13,986 nucleotides of DNA, taken from an uncultured Clostridia bacterium. Lineage in GTDB: Bacteria; Bacillota; Clostridia; Christensenellales; Aristaeellaceae. Numbering within the stretch: position 1 is the stretch's first letter; each line of letters starts with the position of its first letter. Shown one piece after another: positions 1-6,725 of the stretch. A program made the translations under genes and the position numbers. The DNA lies in the NCBI GenBank assembly GCA_937886445.1, contig CALGBY010000120.1:1-13986 (forward strand), written 5' to 3'. The notes beneath the pieces are model-generated. The model saw nothing but the letters and a program-made list of their open reading frames with translations, had not been told where the DNA came from and searched no databases.

Positions 1-254
1 GCAGGATAGCAGACATAACGGATGACATTGCGAACCTGATGGACTTTTGCGCGGCGATTGACAGCTTGTTGCTTGATCTTCCTGCCGATCAATATAGGGT
101 GATCGACCTGCGATACAGGCGATTCAACACGGCGAAAAAGCCGCCGTGGGTGCGCGTTGCGCGGATGGCCGGGGTGTCGGAGGACTGGGCGCGCGAGTTG
201 GAGCGGAAAGCAGTAGATTCAATATCAAAGAACATAGACATAGAAAAAATTTAG
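1..254 (+). CDS. Sigma-like late transcription regulator (ArpU/RinA type), 3' part
   Basis: The frame is open from the left edge (first full codon at 3) to the TAG at 252-254, giving 84 visible residues, so the gene begins upstream of the window. The ATG at 39 is probably internal: no ribosome site precedes it and the frame stays open before it. The visible part contains LPADQYRVIDLRY followed by WVRVARMAGVSEDWARELERKA. This looks like a sigma-region-4 or ArpU-type helix-turn-helix, with a conserved Trp before a 'VA..GVS' turn and a C-terminal recognition helix. Regulators of this type usually sit just before the HNH/terminase genes in phages of Bacillota and activate late transcription. The gene position here, directly before a candidate promoter, fits that role. 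The family call rests on sequence pattern and position, not on a search. Confidence 0.68.
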   Translation, partial: RIADITDDIANLMDFCAAIDSLLLDLPADQYRVIDLRYRRFNTAKKPPWVRVARMAGVSEDWARELERKAVDSISKNIDIEKI

Positions 255-258
255 ATAA

Positions 259-290
259 CCCCGTTTTACCACGTTTTTATGATGTATAGT
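259..290 (+). promoter_or_regulatory. Candidate late promoter: tandem 10-bp repeats plus -10-like box
   Basis: Right after the sigma-like gene, two adjacent decamers read ccccgtttta (259-268) and ccacgttttt (269-278). They differ at two positions and have an exact 10-bp period, one helical turn. They are followed by TATGAT (278-283) and TATAGT (285-290), either of which could act as a -10 box. No standard TTGACA -35 stands at the right distance, which would suit a promoter that needs the phage regulator encoded just upstream. This is inference from layout only; no transcript data are available. Confidence 0.42.
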
Positions 291-381
291 AGTATCATCG
301 GATTAGGCCAATGACAAGGTCGATGCTACTAAATACCTCCTGTGCGGAAGGGGCGGCGCGGTGTGCTGTCCCTTCTGCATA
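287..381 (+). ncRNA. Structured leader with two hairpins upstream of the HNH/terminase operon
   Basis: Two stem-loops can be drawn by eye. The first pairs 287-292 and 296-300 with 321-331 (11 pairs, 3-nt bulge at 293-295, 20-nt loop). The second pairs 341-359 with 363-381: 19 pairs with no mismatch or bulge and a 3-nt loop. All five G-U pairs in the second stem have G on the 5' arm and T on the 3' arm. They would become A-C mismatches in the opposite-strand RNA, so the + strand transcript is the form that folds. There is no T-run after the stem, so it is not a standard intrinsic terminator. The ribosome site of the next small gene (385-390) begins four bases after the stem. Function unknown; it could be a processing site, a translation control element or a stabilising leader. 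Confidence 0.45.
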
Positions 382-395
382 TTGAAAGGGTTAGT

Positions 396-512
396 ATGGA
401 AAACAGGATTAAATTCATCAGCACGCCAACGACATGCAAGGAATGCGACCACTACGATGCAAAGGCGAAGAAATGCAAGTTGAAGGTATGCAGGTATCCG
501 GCGCGGAGATGA
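396..512 (+). CDS. 38-residue four-cysteine zinc-ribbon-like protein
   Basis: ATG at 396 follows a GAAAGGG ribosome site (384-390) by 5 bases. The frame runs to the TGA at 510-512 and gives 38 residues. Four cysteines are arranged as C14-x2-C17 and C27-x4-C32, separated by a short acidic/basic stretch (DHYDAKAKKC), which looks like a small metal-binding knuckle. The last four bases form ATGA with the start of the HNH gene at 509, so the two are probably translationally coupled. The start signal is much better than that of any longer alternative frame here. Its role is unknown. A small Zn protein beside HNH and terminase could help DNA cutting or packaging, but that is only suggested by position. 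Confidence 0.68.
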   Translation: MENRIKFISTPTTCKECDHYDAKAKKCKLKVCRYPARR

Positions 513-763
513 GGCGACACTATGACAGCGTGCGCCATAGAGAATGGGCGTCTAAGGTTTTACGAAAGGACAAGTATCTGTGCCAGCGGTGTTTGCGGTA
601 TGGGAAGAAGGTTCCGGCCAATGTGGCGCACCACATCAAGCCGATTGAGTTTTACCCTGAACTCGCACTTGATGTGAGCAATGGGGAGGCATTGTGTGCT
701 GCGTGCCATAACGCGGAGCATCCGGAGAAGGGTGGCGCGCGATGGAATCCCCCCCGTTATTGA
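509..763 (+). CDS. HNH endonuclease (phage packaging-associated)
   Basis: The 84-residue product has the full HNH signature: C25-x2-C28, the catalytic His pair H41-H42 in 'VAHHIKP', N58 in 'DVSNGEAL', then C63-x2-C66-H67 and H71. The two CxxC pairs hold the structural zinc and the HH/N/H residues form the beta-beta-alpha metal active site. HNH proteins encoded next to terminase genes in HK97-like phages are known to work with the large terminase in specific DNA cleavage at cos. The start at 509 is chosen because it overlaps the stop of the preceding Cys4 gene in ATGA and removes a non-conserved N-terminus that would begin at 434. The gene ends within the C-rich tract 749-755, part of the candidate cos region. 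Confidence 0.9.
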   Translation: MRRHYDSVRHREWASKVLRKDKYLCQRCLRYGKKVPANVAHHIKPIEFYPELALDVSNGEALCAACHNAEHPEKGGARWNPPRY

Positions 764-836
764 AAAAATTGGGCGGCCTGAAATTAACCGACGGCCACAC
801 CCTCTTCCAACCGCGCGGGGGTATAGACGAAAGGGG
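741..836. other. Candidate cos (cohesive-end) region between HNH and small terminase genes
   Basis: From the end of the HNH gene to the small-terminase ribosome site the sequence holds a run of seven C (749-755), an A/T stretch with GGGCGG (765-776), a perfect 8-bp palindrome ccgcgcgg (811-818) that runs into five consecutive G (817-821), and then the AAGGGG ribosome site (831-836). In HK97-like phages with a P27-type small terminase, cos usually lies in this interval, and GC-rich two-fold symmetric DNA is typical of such sites. The exact nick positions cannot be read from sequence alone. Confidence 0.4.
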
Positions 837-844
837 ATGCGAAC

Positions 845-1240
845 ATGAGCAAGGTGAAATCGGCATCAAGAAACGCGTATGACGATATATACGAAACCAC
901 GGTTGAAAACCTGAAAACGCTTGGGACATATAAGCAGGAGTTTACACCGCTGATATGTCGATACGCGGAAACGCGGCTGCAATTCGACCTGATAATGAAA
1001 CAGTGGTATGATTCGGGATGCACGGTCGCAGAGCCGTACACAAATAAGGCCGGAGCAATGAATTACCGAAAAACGGCGCTGTATCAGGCAATCGAAACGC
1101 TCCGACGCGAGCTGTTGGACGTAGAGAATGTGCTTGGCCTTACCCCGGTTGGAATACACAGGGTAAATAACAAGGCGCTTGCGGGCAAAAAAAGCGCAAG
1201 CGCAATAGAAAAGTTCTTTACAAATGCCGCGGAGGGGTAA
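845..1240 (+). CDS. terS: Terminase small subunit (P27 family)
   Basis: The 131-residue product is the DNA-recognition subunit of the packaging motor. It has the P27-family pattern: an N-terminal helical part ('ENLKTLGTYKQEF', then 'ICRYAETRLQFDLIMKQW'), a middle segment with 'SGCTVAEPYTNKAGA', and a long C-terminal helix ending in 'LGLTPVGIHRV' with a basic tail. In this family the repeated helices bind near cos, and the C-terminal part contacts the large subunit. ATG at 845 follows the ribosome site AAGGGG (831-836) by 8 bases. The end overlaps the large-subunit start by 17 bases, so the two subunits are probably co-translated. The family is well matched by length and pattern. Confidence 0.88.
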   Translation: MSKVKSASRNAYDDIYETTVENLKTLGTYKQEFTPLICRYAETRLQFDLIMKQWYDSGCTVAEPYTNKAGAMNYRKTALYQAIETLRRELLDVENVLGLTPVGIHRVNNKALAGKKSASAIEKFFTNAAEG

Positions 1241-2987
1241 ATGGGCGCATCTGCGCAAGTGCAAGAACGGCGCGGATGTTATCGATTATGCGCGTAGCAT
1301 AGTCGATGGAAAAAAGAAAGCATGCAAGCCGCTGCGTGCCGCGTGTAAGCGATTCCTGAACGATCTTGAAAATCCAAAATGGGAATTCAGGTTGCAGGAT
1401 GCGGAGTTTGTTATCAGGTTTATAGAAACCTGCATTGCCCACAAAGAGGGTGAGCGCCTTGACGGAACGCCATTGCTGGGGCAACCGTTCATACTGGAAC
1501 CGTGGGAAAAGTTTATTATATATAATCTTCTGGGATTCTTCATCGCCGGAACCAAAGAACGCCGATTCAAAGAGGCGTTCATTTTTATTCCCAGAAAGAA
1601 CGGGAAAACGCCGTTTGTGGCGGCGCTTGCATTGGCGCTTGCGCTACTGGAACGCGCATCGGGTTCGCGCATCCTGATTATTGGCGCGTCCTTGAAGCAG
1701 GCAACGCAAAGTTTTTCGCATATCGTGTTCAATTTGAAACGCATGGGCGAACTGGAAAACTTCCGCGTGCTGGATAACAACGCAGAGCACAGCTTGTCGC
1801 GGCAGTTCTACGATGAAAATGAACAGGTAATCGGTTCGCTATTCATCGAAGCGCTTGCCGCAAACCCTGACCGGCACGATTCCTTGGTGTCGAACGTGCA
1901 GATATGCGACGAGCTGCACGCCTACAAAAATGCGAAGCAGTACAACGTCATCCGCGAGGCGGGCAAGGCATACACAAACAAATTGTGCATCGGCATCACA
2001 ACGGCAGGTGATGACATGACATCATTCTGCTATCAGCGTCTGCAATATTGCCTGAAAATTGTGGATGGCATGGTGAAGGCTGACCACATCTTTGCGTTTA
2101 TCGCCAAAGCGGATGAGGACGAAAACGGCAATGTTGACTATACCAGCGCGTACCAGCACGAGATTGCCAACCCGAATTATGGCGTTTCAATTCGTCCGTC
2201 TGACATGATGAACGATGCACTTGATGCGCAGAACGACCCGCAGCAGCGAAAAGACTTCCTAGCGAAATCACTGAATATCTACACTTCCGCAATGCGTGCG
2301 TATTTCAATATAGATGAATTCAGGACAAGCGATGCGAAGTATTCTTGGACGCTTGAAGATTTAGCGAAGCTGCCAATCAAGTGGTTCGGTGGTGCCGACC
2401 TGTCTAAGCTGCATGATTTGACGGCGAGTGCGTTATATGGATGCTATGAGGACATTGATATCATCGTTCCGCATTGCTGGTTCCCGGTCGTTGCAGCGCA
2501 GTGTAAAGCAGATGAGGATAATATACCGCTGTTCGGCTGGAAGGATGATGGATGGCTAGATATGTCCAACCATCCAACCGTCAACCACGCGGAGGTTGTA
2601 AACTGGTTCAAGAAACAGCGTGCAGACGGGTTCAAGATTGCAGAAGTCGGGCACGACCGTAAATTCTGCCGCGAGTACTTCATTGGCATGAAGTCGGCGG
2701 GATTCAAGATAATCGACCAGCCCCAATACTTCTACAAAAAATCCGAGGGATTCCGCAGGATTGAGCAAAAGGCGAAAGATGGGCTTTTGTACTATCTGCA
2801 CGCGGAACCGTTTGAATACTGCGTGCAGAACGTGAAGGCGATCGAAAAGACCGACGACATGATCCAGTACGAAAAAGTAATGCCGGAACAAAGGATCGAT
2901 GTATTTGATGCGGCTGTATTCGCGTGCGTCCGCATGCTGGAAAATCTGGAAAAAGGCCGCAAGGCACAACAATGGTTGGAGGATTGA
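1224..2987 (+). CDS. terL: Terminase large subunit (ATPase and nuclease)
   Basis: The 587-residue protein pumps DNA into the prohead and cuts it. The ATPase part shows a deviant Walker A, IPRKNGKT (122-129), a Walker B ending in DE within VQICDELH (225-232), and a coupling motif GITTAG (257-262). The C-terminal RNase H-like nuclease has an acidic residue in GGADLSKLHD (D392), one in VGHDRK (D478) and one in RIDVFDAAVF (D559/D562). This is the expected metal-binding set. The family's long conserved blocks are intact (for example QNDPQQRKDFLAKSLNIYTS, 336-355). The start at ATG 1224 overlaps the small subunit and has only a weak ribosome site. It is the only usual start codon before the conserved N-terminus, so coupling to terS is likely. 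There is no sign of truncation. Confidence 0.96.
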   Translation: MPRRGKWAHLRKCKNGADVIDYARSIVDGKKKACKPLRAACKRFLNDLENPKWEFRLQDAEFVIRFIETCIAHKEGERLDGTPLLGQPFILEPWEKFIIYNLLGFFIAGTKERRFKEAFIFIPRKNGKTPFVAALALALALLERASGSRILIIGASLKQATQSFSHIVFNLKRMGELENFRVLDNNAEHSLSRQFYDENEQVIGSLFIEALAANPDRHDSLVSNVQICDELHAYKNAKQYNVIREAGKAYTNKLCIGITTAGDDMTSFCYQRLQYCLKIVDGMVKADHIFAFIAKADEDENGNVDYTSAYQHEIANPNYGVSIRPSDMMNDALDAQNDPQQRKDFLAKSLNIYTSAMRAYFNIDEFRTSDAKYSWTLEDLAKLPIKWFGGADLSKLHDLTASALYGCYEDIDIIVPHCWFPVVAAQCKADEDNIPLFGWKDDGWLDMSNHPTVNHAEVVNWFKKQRADGFKIAEVGHDRKFCREYFIGMKSAGFKIIDQPQYFYKKSEGFRRIEQKAKDGLLYYLHAEPFEYCVQNVKAIEKTDDMIQYEKVMPEQRIDVFDAAVFACVRMLENLEKGRKAQQWLED

Positions 2988-2989
2988 TA

Positions 2990-4195
2990 ATGTCAAAAAA
3001 GCGGAAACGTGCGGTGAGATCGCCCACCGAGCAAAATAATAACGTATCCAGCGTTGCATGGCTGTGCGCGCCGGAGGCATGGGCACAATTGACAGGATAT
3101 ACACGGCTGACCGATAACCCGGAAATTCAAACCGCGATACAGCGCGTAGCGGACATGGTCAGCAGCATGACCATCCACCTGATGGAAAACACAAAGGATG
3201 GCGATAGACGGATTAAAAACGAACTGTCGCGCAAAATCGATATTGCACCATGCAAATACACGACGCGTAAAGCATGGGTTGAGAAGATCGTGAAAGACAT
3301 GCTGATAGGTGGTAACTCATTCTGTATGCCCCATTATTCCGGTTCGCTGCTGGATGACATCGAGCCGCTTCCAGCTTCAAGCGTATCCATCATGGATCAT
3401 GAATACGGATACCATACGATGATACGCGGAGTGCGGTTTGAGCCTGATGAGGTTTTGCATTTTGTGTATAATCCTGATCCTGATATGCCGTGGCGCGGGC
3501 GCGGGCATGTTGTCCTGCTGAAAGCAGTTGCAAAGCAGCTTGCGCAGGCGCGAAAGACATCCGCCGCGCTTATGGAAAGCCCATCTCCGTCGCTGGTCGT
3601 AAAGGTGGACGGTCTGAATGAGGACTTTGCATCCAAAGAAGGGCGCAAAAAGCTGGGCGAACAGTATCTTGACAGTTCGGAGGGCGGGCGGCCGTGGTTT
3701 ATCCCGGCAGAAGCGTTTGAACTGGAGCAGGTGAAACCGCTGAATCTGAACGATTTGGCGATTATAGACAGTATCACATTGGACAAGCGGACGGCTGCGG
3801 CGATCATCGGCGTACCGTCCTTTGTTGTGGGCGCGGGCGAATTTAATGCGGATGAGCACAACAATTTCATTCGTTCTGTGGTGTTACCGATAGCACGACT
3901 AATCGAACAGGAATTGACGCGCAAACTGCTGATTTCGCCGAATTGGTATTTCAGATTCAACCCGCGTTCACTGTATGCGTACTCCATCACGGAACTAGCC
4001 GAAGTGAACTGCAACATGGTCGACCGAGCGATCATTGACAGAAACGAGGCCAGGGACGCGTTGGGCTACAATCCGCGTGAGGGGCTTTCCGATTTGGCCA
4101 TATTGGAAAATTACATCCCTTACACAAAAATTGGAGATCAAAAAAAGCTGAAAGGAGGGGAAGAAAGTGGAACGAAGAAGCAGCAAAGCAAGTGA
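2990..4195 (+). CDS. Portal protein (HK97 family)
   Basis: The 401-residue protein forms the twelve-fold ring at one capsid vertex through which DNA enters and leaves, and on which the terminase docks. HK97-family features include the early 'NPEIQTAIQRVADMVSSM' helix, 'DMLIGGNSFC', the clip-like block 'EVLHFVYNPDPDMPWRGRG', and the stretch 'IIGVPSFVVGAG' before the long C-terminal helices. ATG at 2990 is chosen over upstream starts because GGAGGA at 2978-2983 precedes it by 6 bases and it sits two bases after the terL stop. The C-terminus ends in a Lys/Gln-rich tail (from KKLKGGEESG). It overlaps the next gene by 29 bases, and the protease ribosome site lies inside this gene. Length is normal for the family. 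Confidence 0.95.
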   Translation: MSKKRKRAVRSPTEQNNNVSSVAWLCAPEAWAQLTGYTRLTDNPEIQTAIQRVADMVSSMTIHLMENTKDGDRRIKNELSRKIDIAPCKYTTRKAWVEKIVKDMLIGGNSFCMPHYSGSLLDDIEPLPASSVSIMDHEYGYHTMIRGVRFEPDEVLHFVYNPDPDMPWRGRGHVVLLKAVAKQLAQARKTSAALMESPSPSLVVKVDGLNEDFASKEGRKKLGEQYLDSSEGGRPWFIPAEAFELEQVKPLNLNDLAIIDSITLDKRTAAAIIGVPSFVVGAGEFNADEHNNFIRSVVLPIARLIEQELTRKLLISPNWYFRFNPRSLYAYSITELAEVNCNMVDRAIIDRNEARDALGYNPREGLSDLAILENYIPYTKIGDQKKLKGGEESGTKKQQSK

Positions 4196-4730
4196 GTTTA
4201 GGGCTGCGGATGTGGATGGATCTCCGCAAATCGAAGCATATTTTGCGGTGTTCAATGACATCTATGAAATGTATCCCGGAGGGACGGAGAGCATTGACCC
4301 GCATGCGTTTGATGATGCGCTGTCAGATGATATCCGCTGCCTGATCGATCACGATACAACACTGGTGCTTGGTCGCACCAAGGTTGGAACGCTTGTGCTT
4401 TCGGTTGATAATTACGGTCTAAAGGGCGTTGTGAAGATCAACCCCGATGATACGGACGCGATGAACCTGTATGCGCGCGTAAAACGCGGGGATGTATCAC
4501 AGGGTTCTTTCGGGTTCGATATCCTTAGGGATGAACTTGAAAGCCGCCCGGATGGCACATATCACTGGATTATCAAGGCCGTGAAGCTGTACGAAGTTTC
4601 CATTGTGACCTTCCCGGCCTACGAAAAAACGGAAGCCGAAGCGCGCGACAGGCGCGCAGGACAAGCCTTTGAGGTTTGGAAAAAGAGAATGAAAGAGAGG
4701 ATTACCCATGGCACTGAAACAGTTGCTTAA
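4167..4730 (+). CDS. Prohead maturation protease (HK97 family, S78-like)
   Basis: The 187-residue serine protease sits inside the prohead, removes the scaffold part of the capsid protein, and then digests itself. The likely catalytic residues are H62 in 'LIDHDTTLVLGRT', S114 in 'SQGSFGF' and E143 in 'KLYEVSIVTFPAY'. The fold blocks 'AYFAVFN' and 'DPHAFDDAL' are also typical. The start is GTG at 4167, supported by the very strong ribosome site AAAGGAGGGG at 4151-4160. The gene overlaps the portal gene at its start and the capsid gene by 23 bases at its end. Genes for portal, protease and capsid in this order are the standard HK97 arrangement. The scaffold it should cleave is the N-terminal part of the capsid gene that follows. 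Confidence 0.94.
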   Translation: MERRSSKASEFRAADVDGSPQIEAYFAVFNDIYEMYPGGTESIDPHAFDDALSDDIRCLIDHDTTLVLGRTKVGTLVLSVDNYGLKGVVKINPDDTDAMNLYARVKRGDVSQGSFGFDILRDELESRPDGTYHWIIKAVKLYEVSIVTFPAYEKTEAEARDRRAGQAFEVWKKRMKERITHGTETVA

Positions 4731-6417
4731 ACGGTCGCAGCTTGCGGTCGCACAAGCCGAATTGAACAAGCACAAGGAACAGCGCGCCGCACTTGATGAG
4801 CGGCGTTCTTCTTTGCAGAAACGCGAAGCAGATGCGGCGGCGGCATTGGAAGAACTGACCGCAGAATCTACGCCCGAAGAACGCGCTGCGGTAGAGGCGG
4901 AAGTTGCGGCCATTGAGGCCGATACCGCGACACTTGATGCCGATGAACAGGCTTACGAAGCAGAACAGGCACGCCTTGACGGCATTGTGGCCGACATCGA
5001 GAAGGAAATCAAAGAACTGGACGAGCGCAGTGCGCCGCCCCAAAAGAAACCAACTGAAAAAACCGCAGAAAGAAAGGATGATAAGATCATGGAAACCCGC
5101 ACTAAATTTTTCGGCATGACGCACGAACAGCGCAGCGCATTCTTTGCGCGTGATGATGTGAAGGGATTCATCGGCGCAATCCGCACGGCATGCCAGTCCC
5201 GCGCAATCAGCGGCGGCAAATTGACCGTACCGGAAACGATGCTTGAAATCATCCGGGATAACATCGGAGAGTATTCCAAGCTTGCAAAGTATGTTACTGT
5301 ACGCCGCGTAAACGGCACCACCCGGCAGAACATCATGGGCACCATGCCGGAAGGCATCTGGATGGAGGCGACCGGTGCGCTGAACGAACTGGATATGTCT
5401 CTGAATCAGATCACTGTGGACGGATACATGGTTGGCGGTTTTATCCCGGTGCACAACACGCTGTTGGATGACAGCGACCTGAATCTCGGCGCCGAGATCA
5501 TGAACGCGCTCGCTGCAGCTATCGGCAAGGGCATCGACTATGCCATCCTGTTTGGCACAGGCCACAAGATGCCGGTTGGCATCATGACCCGCCTGGCCCA
5601 GACCGAGAAGCCCAGCAACTGGGACGACAATGCGCCCGCGTGGACTGACCTGCACGAGAGCAACGTGAAGAAGCTCGACCTGTCCGGCACAACCGGCACT
5701 GCGTTCTTCGCGGCATTGATCGAAGCGCTCGGCACTGCGATCCCGAAATACAGCGACGGTCGCGCGTTCTGGGTGATGAACCGCAAGACGCACATCAAAC
5801 TGATGACTAAAGCGCTTGAGTTCAACGCTGCTGCTGCGCTTGTGGCCGGCATGAACAATACCATGCCCGTGATCGGCGGCGAAATCGTCGAATTCGAGGA
5901 TGACAAACTCGCGGATAACGAGATCATCGGCGGCTACGGCTCCGTGTATCTGCTCGCAGAGCGCGGCGGTGCTGAAATAACGTCTTCTGAGCATGTCCGC
6001 TTCATCGAGAATCAGACCGTGTATAAGGGATTCGCCCGTTACGATGGTACGCCCGTGTTTGGTGAAGCGTTTGTGGCTGTAAACTTTGCCAACACCAACG
6101 TAACCACGAGCAGGGAATTCCCGATTGACTATGCCAACACTGAGCTTGGCGTGCTCGGCGTGACCGCTGCGGCAGGTACTGCGTCCGGCGACACCGTGCT
6201 TACCGTGACCGGTGCGGAAGCGTCCGGAACCACGCTTAAATATGTAATCGGCGACCGAACCGTAAAATGCGGCGATAAGGTCACTGGTTATAGCGCACTG
6301 GTATCTGGCACTACGCAGATCACTGCGGCGTCCGGCAAGACTATCACTGTGGTTGAGCTTGACGGCAACAACCGCGTAATCAAGGCCGGCAAGACTGCGG
6401 CTGTGCCTAAGGCGTAA
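4708..6417 (+). CDS. Major capsid protein (HK97 fold) with fused N-terminal scaffold and C-terminal extra domain
   Basis: The 569-residue product is clearly longer than a plain HK97-fold capsid protein. Three parts can be seen. Residues 1-106 are a charged coiled coil rich in Ala, Glu and Lys, matching a 'delta' scaffold domain. A Pro/Lys/Glu-rich linker (108-127) is a likely protease site. Residues 128-483 are the capsid fold proper, from 'METRTKFFGMT' through 'YMVGGFIPVHN' and 'LFGTGHKMPVGIM' to 'GEAFVAVNF'. Residues 484-569 are a Gly/Thr/Ala-rich beta-type domain ending in 'IKAGKTAAVPKA', probably displayed on the capsid surface. ATG at 4708 follows GAGAGG (4695-4700) by 7 bases. An AAAGGA site at 5073-5078 stands 10 bases before the in-frame ATG 5089 (residue 128), exactly at the start of the mature part. 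Codon choice in the middle is more GC-ending than in neighbouring genes. Confidence 0.95.
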   Translation: MALKQLLKRSQLAVAQAELNKHKEQRAALDERRSSLQKREADAAAALEELTAESTPEERAAVEAEVAAIEADTATLDADEQAYEAEQARLDGIVADIEKEIKELDERSAPPQKKPTEKTAERKDDKIMETRTKFFGMTHEQRSAFFARDDVKGFIGAIRTACQSRAISGGKLTVPETMLEIIRDNIGEYSKLAKYVTVRRVNGTTRQNIMGTMPEGIWMEATGALNELDMSLNQITVDGYMVGGFIPVHNTLLDDSDLNLGAEIMNALAAAIGKGIDYAILFGTGHKMPVGIMTRLAQTEKPSNWDDNAPAWTDLHESNVKKLDLSGTTGTAFFAALIEALGTAIPKYSDGRAFWVMNRKTHIKLMTKALEFNAAAALVAGMNNTMPVIGGEIVEFEDDKLADNEIIGGYGSVYLLAERGGAEITSSEHVRFIENQTVYKGFARYDGTPVFGEAFVAVNFANTNVTTSREFPIDYANTELGVLGVTAAAGTASGDTVLTVTGAEASGTTLKYVIGDRTVKCGDKVTGYSALVSGTTQITAASGKTITVVELDGNNRVIKAGKTAAVPKA

Positions 6418-6431
6418 AGAGGTGGACGGAC

Positions 6432-6725
6432 ATGCACGATCCTAATACAGCCTATGAGCTGCTGAAAGCACGGCTTGACCGGGGCGGCATGTCCGTCCCG
6501 GTTCCACTCGAAAACTACTGGCGGCAGCGCATAGACGCAGCCGTGCAGGAGCTTACCGGGAAGGGAATCCATCTTACCGATGCGGCCGATGACAGCGTGC
6601 TGATCGCAGACCTTGCAGCGGAATCGATTCTCAGCCGAGATAAGCCCGGGCATCGCCCGGAATGGCTGCGGCTTGCAATCCGCGAACGGTGGCTACGCGA
6701 AAGGCAGGCGGACGATGCGGATTGA
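6432..6725 (+). CDS. Head-tail connector protein (HK97 gp6-like)
   Basis: The 97-residue, mostly helical protein fits the adaptor that forms a ring under the portal. The block 'RQRIDAAVQELTGKGIHLTDAADDSVL' followed by 'SRDKPGHRPEWLRLAIRERWL' is the usual pattern of the small adaptor proteins in this operon slot. ATG at 6432 follows the ribosome site AGAGGTGG (6418-6425) by 6 bases and lies 14 bases after the capsid stop. The end overlaps the next gene by 11 bases. The function call rests on length, helix pattern and position between the capsid and head-closure genes. The exact family is less certain than for the packaging genes. Confidence 0.75.
   Translation: MHDPNTAYELLKARLDRGGMSVPVPLENYWRQRIDAAVQELTGKGIHLTDAADDSVLIADLAAESILSRDKPGHRPEWLRLAIRERWLRERQADDAD

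Noticed and set aside
434..508. Longer N-terminus for the HNH protein starting at 434
   Set aside because: This stretch is the out-of-frame copy of the Cys4 mini-gene, and the ATGA overlap at 509 gives a better start.
2924..2989. Upstream start for the portal protein
   Set aside because: It lies inside terL with no ribosome site; ATG 2990 has GGAGGA at proper spacing.
3397..4035. 212-residue open frame on the minus strand opposite the portal gene
   Set aside because: It is a low-complexity shadow (Ser/Arg-rich) of a well-supported portal gene, with no start signal.
4702..5994. 430-residue open frame on the minus strand opposite the capsid gene
   Set aside because: It mirrors codon bias of the capsid gene, has no ribosome site and no recognisable domain, and is Cys/His/Phe-rich in the way typical of reverse-frame translations.
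6632..6668. Nested inverted repeat in the connector gene (cagcc/ggctg around ccggg/cccgg)
   Set aside because: Two 5-bp stems are separated by an uneven internal loop; this is likely by chance in GC-rich coding sequence.
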